A model generated the notes under the pieces. That model was not told the origin of the DNA, did not search any database, and saw nothing but the letters and a program-made list of their open reading frames with translations. A DNA stretch of 5,485 nucleotides, from the NCBI GenBank assembly GCA_946885765.1, contig CAMPHD010000244.1, positions 1-5,485 on the forward strand. Direction: 5' to 3'. This document shows, piece after piece, positions 1 to 5,485 of the stretch (the stretch's first letter is position 1; the number at the start of each line of letters is the position of its first letter). This DNA comes from an uncultured Thalassospira sp. GTDB lineage: Bacteria > Pseudomonadota > Alphaproteobacteria > Rhodospirillales_A > Thalassospiraceae. A program made the translations under genes and the position numbers.

Positions 1-140
1 ATTTCATCACTGCCCTTGACCGGCACTTCGATATCGAGATTGCCATCGGCCAGTGTCACCATGGTTTTCTGCAGACCGGCCAAGCGGCGCAGAAGGTTGC
101 CACGGACATAGACGACATAAATGATCAGCGAGATCAGGAT
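1..140. repeat. TM2/HAMP-coding direct repeat, copy A
   Basis: This segment matches 2575–2714 in the same orientation with no gaps. By direct comparison there are 10 mismatches in 140 positions, and the first 55 bases are identical. It encodes the end of TM2 and the first part of HAMP of the truncated receptor. Similarity falls sharply at position 141, inside TM2. The repeat reaches the left edge, so its true length is unknown and it probably continues through the shared signalling domain. Confidence 0.9.
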
Positions 141-1250
141 CGCCGCACCGGCGACGCCATACATGATCTGCGAGCTGTGCGTGTTCAGAAGCTGGGTTGA
201 TGCGGCGGCCTTGTCGACATCGGCTTGCAGGCTTTCGACCAGTGCCTTGACGCTGCTTTCCATGTCAGCGGCATATTGCGCGCTTTGATTGACAATCTGT
301 TGCTGGGTTGCGGCGGTTTCAATATCCTTGATCCGCAAGGCAGGCAGGCTGCCATCGCCGATTGACAGTTCAAGCATGTCATTGACCAGACCACTATAGA
401 ACTTTTTAAGCTTCTCGTTATCAAGGTCTTCGATCAGTTTTTGCAGCGATGTAAAGCTGCCGCGAACCTGCATGCTGATAACGGAAAGCCGTGTTGCGTC
501 GTTGAGCGAGCTTGCTGTCAGGATCGTATTGACGATGTCGCTGCCCATCCGGCTGAGTTCCAGAACCGGGCCACGCGATGCAACGGCATCGTCAAGTTCA
601 TAAAGAAGTTTGGTGGTGCGGACCTGATCTTCGTAGGGCAGGGGATCGCCTGATTTACGGAGGTCTTCGACCGTGCCGCTGATTCCGGAAATGGTTGTCT
701 GGGTAAAGGACAGAAGCGGCGTGATCATGCTGCTGTAGCGTCCGCTTAGCTGCTGAAACTTGTTCAGTTTTCCGGCGATCTCGTCTGCGATGGTAAACCG
801 GTTCAAGGTCATTTCATGCAGATTTTCCAAGGCATCGCGCAAATTGGAACTGTTGGTATGAATGCCATCGAGAATTTCGGGTTGAAGATTTGTTGCGCGC
901 AATTGCCCGACATTGTCATCTAGCCCGGCCAGCAGCGTATCGAGTTCTGATTTGACGACCTGTTCTTCGTCCGGTGTCTTCGATGCGATGATTCGCGGCG
1001 CGATTGCCACGATCTTGGCGCTGTCGGTTGCCAGTTGCTGTGCCGCAAACATTGGCGGCAGCTTTGAATGCGTGATGCTGGAAAGTTCGGTTCCGAACTT
1101 GCCGAATGATATGACGGCGACGGTGGCCGCCACGACGGCCATCAGACCAACAAGTGCAAATGAAGCCGCCAGTTTCCCCTGAACGCCGAAGCCTTTTGCG
1201 GTCTTGCTGACCGGCTTCTGGCGATCACCAGATTTGATAGTCTTTCCCAT
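1..1250 (-). CDS. Methyl-accepting chemotaxis protein, 3'-truncated by window edge
   Basis: Transmembrane chemoreceptor, by family expected to bind a ligand in the periplasm and control CheA through CheW. The frame is open from ATG at 1250 to the left edge, giving 416 complete codons without a stop. Seen in order: a basic cytoplasmic N-terminus (residues 1–20), TM1 (about 26–49), a mostly helical periplasmic sensor of about 310 residues containing KLPP and the IVAIAPRI motif, TM2 (about 361–382), and the beginning of HAMP ending at GSDE (413–416). The rest of HAMP and the signalling hairpin lie outside the window. It is a paralog of the complete receptor at 1605–3776: the sensors are roughly half identical by eye, while TM2/HAMP is almost identical. 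Its N-terminus is 16 residues longer than the paralog's. The start is supported by an AGGTGA Shine-Dalgarno just upstream and by the absence of a better internal Met before TM1. The ligand cannot be told. The MCP assignment rests on homology to the neighbour, since the diagnostic signalling tip is not visible; a HAMP-containing histidine kinase or cyclase is the less likely alternative. Confidence 0.9.
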   Translation of the reverse strand, partial: MGKTIKSGDRQKPVSKTAKGFGVQGKLAASFALVGLMAVVAATVAVISFGKFGTELSSITHSKLPPMFAAQQLATDSAKIVAIAPRIIASKTPDEEQVVKSELDTLLAGLDDNVGQLRATNLQPEILDGIHTNSSNLRDALENLHEMTLNRFTIADEIAGKLNKFQQLSGRYSSMITPLLSFTQTTISGISGTVEDLRKSGDPLPYEDQVRTTKLLYELDDAVASRGPVLELSRMGSDIVNTILTASSLNDATRLSVISMQVRGSFTSLQKLIEDLDNEKLKKFYSGLVNDMLELSIGDGSLPALRIKDIETAATQQQIVNQSAQYAADMESSVKALVESLQADVDKAAASTQLLNTHSSQIMYGVAGAAILISLIIYVVYVRGNLLRRLAGLQKTMVTLADGNLDIEVPVKGSDE

Positions 1251-1253
1251 TAC

Positions 1254-1259
1254 TCACCT
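1254..1259 (-). promoter_or_regulatory. Shine-Dalgarno of truncated MCP
   Basis: On the minus strand AGGTGA lies 3 nt before the ATG at 1250. It matches a continuous stretch of the bacterial anti-Shine-Dalgarno complement (GGAGGTGA). It fixes the start that gives the protein its longer N-terminus. Confidence 0.7.
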
Positions 1260-1280
1260 AACCCCGATTACGCATAACCA

Positions 1281-1310
1281 GCGCCCCGGCTTCTGTCATG
1301 CCGGTAACGC
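1281..1310 (-). other. Hairpin in leader of truncated MCP
   Basis: CCGGC (1286–1290) and GCCGG (1300–1304) form a 5-bp perfect stem with a 9-nt loop. The stem can be extended through a small internal loop by GCG (1281–1283) with CGC (1308–1310). It lies about 30 nt upstream of the start codon in the presumed 5' leader. There is no U-tract, so it is not an intrinsic terminator. Any role in translation control is speculative. Confidence 0.3.
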
Positions 1311-1444
1311 GCGTTTGTTCGGCTTTCCTGGATGGAACCTTCCTGTGGTTTCCGCATTCGGGGAGACCCGCGATATCGGTTAGGAACGATAAGGGTGCGG
1401 GACAATTGAAGGCGAAAGGTCTTATTATTTTTATATTATGGGCA

Positions 1445-1473
1445 TCTATAGCACAGGGTCTTGCGCAGAATAA
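1445..1473 (-). promoter_or_regulatory. Candidate sigma-70-type promoter for truncated MCP
   Basis: Read on the minus strand, TTATTC (1468–1473) is followed after 17 nt by TATAGA (1445–1450). A TG one base upstream of the hexamer gives an extended -10. The -35 match is weak. It sits downstream of the upstream gene's terminator, where an independent promoter would be needed. The leader would be about 190 nt. Found by eye only. Confidence 0.3.
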
Positions 1474-1550
1474 CCCAAATGTTTCGCCATTTTTCTTCCT
1501 TGTGCTTTTGGATAATCCCTTTCTGTACAAAAGCTTGTGGTTCTGTGGGT

Positions 1551-1582
1551 AAATAAAAAGGCCCGCCAGATGGCGGGCCTTT
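1551..1582 (-). terminator. Rho-independent terminator of complete MCP
   Basis: On the minus strand, AAAGGCCCGCCA and TGGCGGGCCTTT form a near-perfect GC-rich stem (1557–1582) with a tight loop around TC/AT. It is followed by a T-rich tail (TTTTTATTT). It begins about 22 nt beyond the TGA stop at 1605–1607. It separates the two tandem receptors transcriptionally. Confidence 0.9.
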
Positions 1583-1604
1583 GCACAAGAAGAAGTCTGA
1601 TTGA

Positions 1605-3776
1605 TCAGGAGGCGCGGTCACGGGCCTGCTGACGCAGGTCTTCGAGGATACCGTTGATCCGCGAGCGCAGATGTTCGACCTTTTCGGACGCGGTCTGTGC
1701 AGTTGACAGAACCTGACCGGAAAGCTCGCCGGTTTTGCCGGTTTCACTTGCCACATCATTGATCGAGGCCGAAACGGTGCGGGTGCGATCGGCTGCACTG
1801 CGCACGTTTCGCGTGATCTCGTCGGTTGCCGCACCCTGTTCTTCGACCGCAGCCGAGATGGTGGTGGCAATTTCGTTGATGTTTTCGATGATGCGACCGA
1901 TATCCCCGATGGCGGTAACGGATTCCCCGGTCGCCTTCTGGATGCCGGAAATCTGACCGGCAATTTCTTCGGTCGCTTTTTCGGTCTGGTTGGCGAGGTT
2001 TTTGACCTCGGCTGCGACAACCGCAAAGCCCTTGCCCGCATCGCCGGCGCGCGCCGCTTCGATGGTGGCGTTAAGGGCCAGAAGGTTGGTCTGTTCGGCG
2101 ATGTCGGTGATCAGTGCAATAACCTCGCCGATGCGGTTTGCCGACTGCGACAGGCTGACCACCAACTGGTTGGTTTCCTGTGCGCGATCTGCGGCATCGT
2201 TGGAAATGCGGGTTGATTCCGCCATCTGGCGGTTGATTTCCGCGTTTGATGCCGAAAGCTGTTCGGTGGCCGCCGCAACGGTTTCGACGTTGCCGGTGGC
2301 TTCCTGTGCCGAAGATGCAACATCTTCGGTTTGACCCGATACGAATTCCGCACTTTGGCTCATCTGGCCCGACACACCCTGAAGCTGTTCGGCAAGGGCG
2401 GCGATTTCACCGACCGCACTTTCGACTTCGTTTTGCAGGGTATCGGCAAGGCCGAGAAGCTCGTCACGCAGTGCTTCGTTACGTTCACGGTTCAGGCGTT
2501 CTTCTTCGGCCTGAAGTTCACGCACCTTGACGGCGTTGTCTTTGAATACCTCGACCGCACGGCCCATGGCGGTGATTTCATCACTGCCCTTGACCGGCAC
2601 TTCGATATCGAGATTGCCATCGGCCAGTGCGACCATGGTGGTCTGAAGACCGGCAAGACGACGCAGAAGGTTGCCACGGACATAGACGACATAAATGATC
2701 AGAGAGATCAGGATGGCGGCGGCGGCGACAACGGCCAGTGCCGTCAGGCTCTGTTTCTCGACAACTTTGGCCTGTGCGGCGGCATCCTGAACTTCGGTAT
2801 TCAGGGCTGCGACCAGTTCGGCAACACTGCTGCGCATCGCATTGGCAAACTCGCCGCTCTGGATGACCAGGCGCTGGCTTTCCTCGGCTGCGGCAAGTTC
2901 GCGTTTGCGCAGTTCAGGCAGGCTGTCATCACCAACCGAAAGCTTGGACATCTTGTCGATCAGTTCGACATAGAAGTTTTTAAGCCGTTCGTTGCCAATC
3001 GAGTCCAGTGCCGCGAGCGCATCGGCGTATGAGCCGCGGATCCGCACCGGAATGAACGACACGCGGACGGCCTGCGTTTCGGTGGTTGACGCGATGATCA
3101 TGTTCGATGCGGACGAACCGAGACGTTCGATTTCCAGCACCGGTGAACGTGCGGTGATCGCGTCGTTCATTTTTGTGAAGTTCTCGATAACTTCTTCCGT
3201 GCTTGCCGTATATTTTGCGGACGGGTCGTCCTTCAGCGACTGTGCATAGGCGTTGCCCTGCGCGATGTCGTTCTGGGTATAGGACAGAACCGGTTTCAGT
3301 GTATCGCCATAACGTTTGGCAAGATCCTGAAACTCGCTCAGTTTTTCGGCTTTTTCGGCTGAAATGGCAAACCGTTCCTGGGTTACTGTGTGTAACTGGC
3401 CAAGGGCGTCCTGCAACTGACTGCGGTTGTCATTGATCGTTGTCAAAACTTCCGGCATGAAGCCTGTGGCTTCGATCTGGTTGATTTTGTTGACCAGTTC
3501 CAGCAGGCGGAAATCAAGTTCTTCCTTGATCGCCAATTCTTCATCGATGGAATTGGATGCAACGATACGTGGCGCAATTGCGACGATTTCCGCACTTTCG
3601 GTCGCCAGTTCCTGTGCTGCGGCAATCGGTGGCAGTTTTTCTTCGGTGATGGTTGTCAGAGCTTCGCCGAATTTGTTGAATGATACGGCACCGACAACGG
3701 CTGAAACCACCGCCATCAGGCCAACCAAGGCAAACGATATCAAAAGTTTGCTTTGGACCCCGAACTTAGTTCCCAT
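1605..3776 (-). CDS. Methyl-accepting chemotaxis protein, complete
   Basis: Inner-membrane chemoreceptor of 723 aa. Domain order: TM1 (about 10–33), a helical periplasmic sensor (about 34–343), TM2 (344–366), HAMP (about 367–420), then the long antiparallel coiled-coil MCP signalling domain (about 440–710). The CheA/CheW contact tip is unmistakable around 556–594: [21 protein letters not shown] followed by [15 protein letters not shown]. Glu/Gln-rich helices flanking the tip look like adaptation sites, but individual methylation positions cannot be assigned by eye. The sensor has KLPP and IVAIAPRI near TM1. Its length and helical character resemble the long helical-bimodular type of sensor, though that family assignment is only an inference and the ligand is unknown. 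The protein ends in DRAS and lacks a C-terminal xWxxF CheR/CheB-docking pentapeptide. ATG at 3776 is supported by a purine-rich Shine-Dalgarno and places TM1 close to the N-terminus, as usual. It is followed by its own terminator and then by a paralogous receptor. Confidence 0.97.
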   Translation of the reverse strand: MGTKFGVQSKLLISFALVGLMAVVSAVVGAVSFNKFGEALTTITEEKLPPIAAAQELATESAEIVAIAPRIVASNSIDEELAIKEELDFRLLELVNKINQIEATGFMPEVLTTINDNRSQLQDALGQLHTVTQERFAISAEKAEKLSEFQDLAKRYGDTLKPVLSYTQNDIAQGNAYAQSLKDDPSAKYTASTEEVIENFTKMNDAITARSPVLEIERLGSSASNMIIASTTETQAVRVSFIPVRIRGSYADALAALDSIGNERLKNFYVELIDKMSKLSVGDDSLPELRKRELAAAEESQRLVIQSGEFANAMRSSVAELVAALNTEVQDAAAQAKVVEKQSLTALAVVAAAAILISLIIYVVYVRGNLLRRLAGLQTTMVALADGNLDIEVPVKGSDEITAMGRAVEVFKDNAVKVRELQAEEERLNRERNEALRDELLGLADTLQNEVESAVGEIAALAEQLQGVSGQMSQSAEFVSGQTEDVASSAQEATGNVETVAAATEQLSASNAEINRQMAESTRISNDAADRAQETNQLVVSLSQSANRIGEVIALITDIAEQTNLLALNATIEAARAGDAGKGFAVVAAEVKNLANQTEKATEEIAGQISGIQKATGESVTAIGDIGRIIENINEIATTISAAVEEQGAATDEITRNVRSAADRTRTVSASINDVASETGKTGELSGQVLSTAQTASEKVEHLRSRINGILEDLRQQARDRAS
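2575..2714. repeat. TM2/HAMP-coding direct repeat, copy B
   Basis: Partner of 1–140, within the complete MCP (residues 355–401). It encodes [15 protein letters not shown] and the following HAMP start. Only two amino-acid differences exist between the copies (Thr/Lys and Ala/Thr), although the sensors just upstream have diverged strongly. The pattern fits recent duplication with gene conversion, or selection on a shared output module. Confidence 0.9.
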
Positions 3777-3780
3777 TCTG

Positions 3781-3791
3781 TCCTACCTTCT
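3781..3791 (-). promoter_or_regulatory. Shine-Dalgarno region of complete MCP
   Basis: On the minus strand AGAAGGT (3785–3791) ends 8 nt before the ATG at 3776 and is followed by AGGA (3781–3784). The first element has the better spacing. It supports the chosen start. Confidence 0.6.
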
Positions 3792-3888
3792 TGTGCTGTT
3801 TTCCCCGGGCGGCTTCTGTGTCCGACCGGGTTTCTTGGATCAGGCAACGGGTCTTTTGTTGTTTTCGTCGCCCGGTTCGTAACCCCCG

Positions 3889-3909
3889 AGAGTTATACTT
3901 TAGAGTTAT
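3889..3909. repeat. 8-bp direct repeat pair upstream of MCP
   Basis: AGAGTTAT occurs at 3889–3896 and again at 3902–3909, with a 5-bp spacer (13-bp period). On the minus strand this reads ATAACTCT twice. It lies upstream of the complete MCP in AT-rich DNA and could be a tandem half-site for a regulator. Repeats of this size can also arise by chance. Confidence 0.35.
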
Positions 3910-3927
3910 TTTTTCTTATTAGAGGAC

Positions 3928-3957
3928 ATTATTGAAATATTATTCGCAGAACTGCAA
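3928..3957 (-). promoter_or_regulatory. Candidate promoter for complete MCP
   Basis: On the minus strand TTGCAG (3952–3957) and AATAAT (3928–3933) are separated by 18 nt. The -10 is good and the -35 is weak. The -35 lies inside the inverted repeat at 3944–3976, so a protein bound there could affect it. An alternative -10-like TATAAC occurs at 3892–3897 but has no good -35. Both are by eye and unproven. Confidence 0.25.
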
Positions 3958-3976
3958 GATGTAAGCAGTTCTGCGA
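3944..3976. repeat. Perfect 12-bp inverted repeat, 9-nt spacer
   Basis: TCGCAGAACTGC (3944–3955) and GCAGTTCTGCGA (3965–3976) are exact reverse complements around AAGATGTAA. Neither strand has a continuous T-tract after the stem, and no gene converges on it, so an intrinsic terminator is unlikely. Its place between divergent genes suggests an operator or a structured RNA element. The pairing is directly visible; the function is not known. Confidence 0.75.
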
Positions 3977-4077
3977 CAAAAAATCACGATTAAATCTTTA
4001 AGTTGTACTGGTTGCGGTTGATTCACCGTCCTCTTTGGTGCGTGCAGGTTGGCGGGGGCCGTGCAGTGACGGATAGC

Positions 4078-4106
4078 TGGACCTTGAGGCGTAAACAGGA
4101 TATAGG
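4078..4106 (+). promoter_or_regulatory. Candidate sigma-70-type promoter for yebC
   Basis: TGGACC (4078–4083) and TATAGG (4101–4106) are separated by exactly 17 nt, each matching four of six consensus positions. Transcription would begin near 4113, giving a leader of about 155 nt. This is a by-eye prediction. Confidence 0.3.
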
Positions 4107-4134
4107 AGCGGTCGAAATTTCTGCCTGTCAGTTT

Positions 4135-4204
4135 GTCCGGTCCGGTTCGGTCCGCCGGACTGGCGCGCAATCATCGCGAGACCGGTCTGTCCGGGAATAT
4201 CCCG
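4135..4204 (+). other. Palindrome-rich yebC leader
   Basis: Three self-complementary elements lie close together. GTCCGG (4135–4140) pairs with CCGGAC (4155–4160), with a further CCG/CGG pairing inside the loop. AGACCGGTCT (4179–4188) is a perfect palindrome. CGGGA/TCCCG (4192–4204) forms a 5-bp stem. The leader RNA would be strongly folded. No U-tract follows, so these are not simple terminators. Confidence 0.4.
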
Positions 4205-4256
4205 CAGTTACCGGCCGGTGCCCGATTTGCACTGATCGACAACACGAAAAGAATAC

Positions 4257-4260
4257 AGGT
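4257..4260 (+). promoter_or_regulatory. Probable Shine-Dalgarno of yebC
   Basis: AGGT at 4257–4260 ends 8 nt before the ATG at 4269. A second AGGT at 4264–4267 is too close to be ideal. The ribosome binding site is modest, and the start is fixed mainly by the conserved MAGHSQF N-terminus. Confidence 0.5.
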
Positions 4261-4268
4261 TTCAGGTT

Positions 4269-5015
4269 ATGGCCGGCCATTCCCAATTTAAAAACATCAT
4301 GCACCGCAAAGGCGCGCAGGATAAAAAGCGCGCCAAAATCTTCACCAAACTCGCCCGTGAAATTACGGTTTCGGCGAAAATCAGTGATGATATCAACAGT
4401 AACCCGCGTTTGCGTGCGGCCATTGCCGCCGCCCGCGGGCAGAACATGCCCAAGGACAACATCGACCGCGCGATTAAAAAGGCGGCCGGTGCAGGCGAGG
4501 GCGACAATTATGAAGAAGTCCGTTACGAGGGTTACGGGACGGCGGGTGTTGCCGTCATTGTCGAGGCGCTTACGGACAACCGCAATCGTACCGCATCCGA
4601 AGTGCGTGCCGCATTCGCCAAAAGCGGTGGCAATCTTGGCGAAACCGGTTCGGTCGGCTTCATGTTCAACCGCCTTGGCGAAATCGTTTATCCGGCAGAC
4701 AAGGCCGGTGCGGACGAAATGTTTGAAGCCGCCCTTGAAGCCGGTGCTGCTAATGCGGAATCAGATGATGAAAACCACATCATCGAAACCGAGATCGAAG
4801 AGCTTAACAATGTGCGTGAAGCCCTGACGGAGAAATTCGGTGATCCGGAAAGCGCCAAACTGGTGTTCCGTGCCGTGACCGAGGCTGATGTCAGTGTTGA
4901 TCAGGCCCAGAGCATCATGAAACTTGTTGATGCACTTGAAGATAATGACGATGTGCAGAACGTCTGGACCAACGTTAACTGGACCGACGAGATCGTAGCT
5001 GCTCTCGATAACTGA
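4269..5015 (+). CDS. yebC: YebC/TACO1 family protein
   Basis: Complete protein of 248 aa, the usual length for the family. The N-terminus [14 protein letters not shown] and the Lys/Arg-rich helical first domain (about 1–75) are diagnostic. The second and third domains carry the family hallmarks [19 protein letters not shown] (86–104), NRTASEVR (106–113) and [14 protein letters not shown] (118–131). The C-terminal part is acidic (about 155–185) and ends [13 protein letters not shown]. YebC proteins are cytoplasmic. They have been described as DNA-binding transcriptional regulators (PmpR type), and more recently YebC/TACO1 members have been linked to translation, notably of proline-rich stretches; which role applies here cannot be read from sequence. 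The gene is followed by a strong terminator and then ruvC, matching the frequent yebC–ruvC gene order. Start and stop are unambiguous and nothing is truncated. Confidence 0.97.
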   Translation: MAGHSQFKNIMHRKGAQDKKRAKIFTKLAREITVSAKISDDINSNPRLRAAIAAARGQNMPKDNIDRAIKKAAGAGEGDNYEEVRYEGYGTAGVAVIVEALTDNRNRTASEVRAAFAKSGGNLGETGSVGFMFNRLGEIVYPADKAGADEMFEAALEAGAANAESDDENHIIETEIEELNNVREALTEKFGDPESAKLVFRAVTEADVSVDQAQSIMKLVDALEDNDDVQNVWTNVNWTDEIVAALDN

Positions 5016-5026
5016 TTACGCTTGCT

Positions 5027-5069
5027 TACGCCCGTCATTCCCTTTTGAATGACGGGCGTATTTTATTTT
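5027..5069 (+). terminator. Rho-independent terminator of yebC
   Basis: TACGCCCGTCATTC (5027–5040) pairs perfectly with GAATGACGGGCGTA (5047–5060). This gives a 14-bp stem with a 6-nt loop, followed by TTTTATTTT. It starts 12 nt after the yebC stop and precedes ruvC by about 25 nt. The minus-strand reading lacks a T-tract, so it works for plus-strand transcription only. Confidence 0.93.
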
Positions 5070-5081
5070 GCTGATAATAAT

Positions 5082-5087
5082 AAGGTG
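5082..5087 (+). promoter_or_regulatory. Shine-Dalgarno of ruvC
   Basis: AAGGTG lies 7 nt before the GTG at 5095. It decides the start: no in-frame ATG exists nearby, and the GTG puts the catalytic Asp at the expected N-terminal position. Confidence 0.65.
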
Positions 5088-5094
5088 GGGCGAC

Positions 5095-5485
5095 GTGGTC
5101 AGGGTTCTTGGTATCGATCCCGGTCTTCAACGCACGGGCTGGGGGGTGATCGACCTTACAGACAACCGGATGCGTCATGTTGCCAACGGTGTCGTGACCT
5201 CGACACAGACGCTATCGCTGGCGGAACGGCTTGATCAGCTTCATAGCGGGCTTATGGACGTGATTGCGACCTGGACGCCCGATGAAGCCGCCGTCGAGGA
5301 AACCTTTGTTAATAAAAATCCTGTTTCGACGCTGAAACTGGGGCAGGCGCGCGGTGTTGCGCTGCTGGCGCCAGCACGTAGTGGCATTCCGGTAACGGAA
5401 TATACACCCAATGCCGTCAAAAAGACTGTGGTGGGTGCCGGTCATGCGGCCAAGCAACAGGTTGAAATGATGGTATCCACCCTGC
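5095..5485 (+). CDS. ruvC: Holliday junction resolvase RuvC, 3'-truncated by window edge
   Basis: Endonuclease that cuts Holliday junctions symmetrically after RuvAB branch migration, in recombinational repair. From GTG at 5095, 130 complete codons are visible with no stop. The first catalytic Asp sits in [14 protein letters not shown] (Asp8, equivalent to E. coli Asp7). The second acidic residue is in AVEETF (Glu68, equivalent to E. coli Glu66), followed by the conserved [14 protein letters not shown] (74–87), and further on [16 protein letters not shown] aligns with E. coli VKQTVVGIGSAEKSQV. The last two catalytic acidic residues, near the C-terminus, lie beyond the window. The family is about 155–175 aa, so most of the protein is present. 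Start choice rests on the Shine-Dalgarno and on alignment to E. coli RuvC. It lies 79 bp after yebC with a terminator in between, so expression may rely on readthrough or its own promoter. ruvA and ruvB would be expected downstream, but this cannot be seen. Confidence 0.96.
   Translation, partial: MVRVLGIDPGLQRTGWGVIDLTDNRMRHVANGVVTSTQTLSLAERLDQLHSGLMDVIATWTPDEAAVEETFVNKNPVSTLKLGQARGVALLAPARSGIPVTEYTPNAVKKTVVGAGHAAKQQVEMMVSTL

Larger units (their letters stand above)
1251..1604. other. Intergenic region between the two MCP genes
   Basis: This 354-bp region has no credible gene. Read on the minus strand it contains the terminator of the complete MCP (1551–1582), then a candidate promoter (1445–1473), a hairpin-prone leader (1281–1310) and the Shine-Dalgarno of the truncated MCP (1254–1259). 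Short open frames on both strands here have no recognisable protein character. I did not recognise a known riboswitch. Confidence 0.7.
3777..4268. other. Divergent intergenic region between MCP and yebC
   Basis: This 492-bp region has no credible gene. It contains, left to right, the MCP Shine-Dalgarno, an 8-bp direct-repeat pair (3889–3909), an AT-rich tract (about 3893–3945), a perfect 12-bp inverted repeat (3944–3976), a second AT-rich stretch (about 3977–4015), and a GC-rich palindrome-dense yebC leader (about 4130–4230). Short open frames on both strands show no protein family signature. Confidence 0.7.

Noticed and set aside
1..140. Insertion sequence or transposon end as the cause of the 140-bp repeat
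   Set aside because: The repeat is in-frame TM2/HAMP coding sequence in both paralogs, so gene duplication or conversion explains it.
1281..1380. Cyclic-di-GMP or other riboswitch in the receptor leader
   Set aside because: The region is structured and purine-rich, but the conserved core sequences of the GEMM class are absent and no other class was recognised.
1436..2041. Open frame of 201 codons on the minus strand overlapping the MCP 3' end and terminator
   Set aside because: Out of frame with the receptor, Arg/Pro/Ser-rich, and it crosses a strong intrinsic terminator.
2331..3032. Open frame of 233 codons on the plus strand, antisense to the MCP
   Set aside because: It lies entirely within the well-supported receptor gene. 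Its composition is that of a codon-bias shadow.
3944..3976. SOS (LexA) box near ruvC/yebC
   Set aside because: The repeat contains GAAC and GTTC, but as inverted arms, not with the alphaproteobacterial direct GTTC–7 nt–GTTC spacing.
3940..4170. 76-codon minus-strand frame ending in the inverted repeat
   Set aside because: No recognisable domain, no convincing ribosome binding site, and it lies in the divergent promoter region.
4003..4827. Open frame of 274 codons on the plus strand overlapping yebC
   Set aside because: It runs out of frame through yebC. The translation is Arg/Pro/Thr/Ser-rich with no family signature, while yebC in the other frame is unmistakable.
5049..5078. Possible ruvC promoter ATGACG–18 nt–GATAAT inside the terminator's 3' arm
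   Set aside because: Transcription would start near 5085 and remove most of the ruvC Shine-Dalgarno, so it is doubtful as the main promoter.

Overview
The window reads as an ordinary chromosomal segment of a motile alphaproteobacterium. It is moderately GC-rich by eye. The yebC–ruvC gene order, the alphaproteobacterial character of the YebC protein and the chemoreceptor paralogs suggest a marine Rhodospirillales-type organism such as Thalassospira. That taxonomic guess is inference only.

Left half (1–3776, minus strand): two paralogous membrane chemoreceptors (methyl-accepting chemotaxis proteins, MCPs) lie in tandem. The upstream one (1605–3776) is complete, at 723 aa, and ends in a clear rho-independent terminator (1551–1582). 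The downstream one (1–1250) is cut by the left edge after the HAMP region. The two proteins share TM1, a diverged helical periplasmic sensor and an almost identical TM2/HAMP segment. At DNA level the TM2/HAMP segment is nearly identical (1–140 versus 2575–2714), with a sharp drop in similarity just inside the sensor end. Each receptor appears to have its own leader and Shine-Dalgarno sequence, so they are probably separate transcription units.

Middle (3777–4268): a 492-bp divergent intergenic region between the complete MCP and yebC. It holds an AT-rich stretch, a pair of 8-bp direct repeats, a perfect 12-bp inverted repeat with a 9-nt loop, candidate promoters for both directions, and a GC-rich hairpin-prone yebC leader.

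Right part (4269–5485, plus strand): yebC is complete at 248 aa. A strong intrinsic terminator (5027–5069) follows it. Then comes the 5' part of ruvC, a Holliday-junction resolvase, which starts at a GTG and runs off the right edge. This is the start of the common yebC–ruvC(AB) neighbourhood.

The two halves have unrelated jobs: chemosensory signalling on the left, translation/regulation and DNA recombination repair on the right. I found no RNA genes, insertion sequences, CRISPR or phage elements. I see no convincing undescribed system. The most interesting points are the TM2/HAMP homogenisation between receptor paralogs and the isolated perfect inverted repeat in the divergent promoter region.
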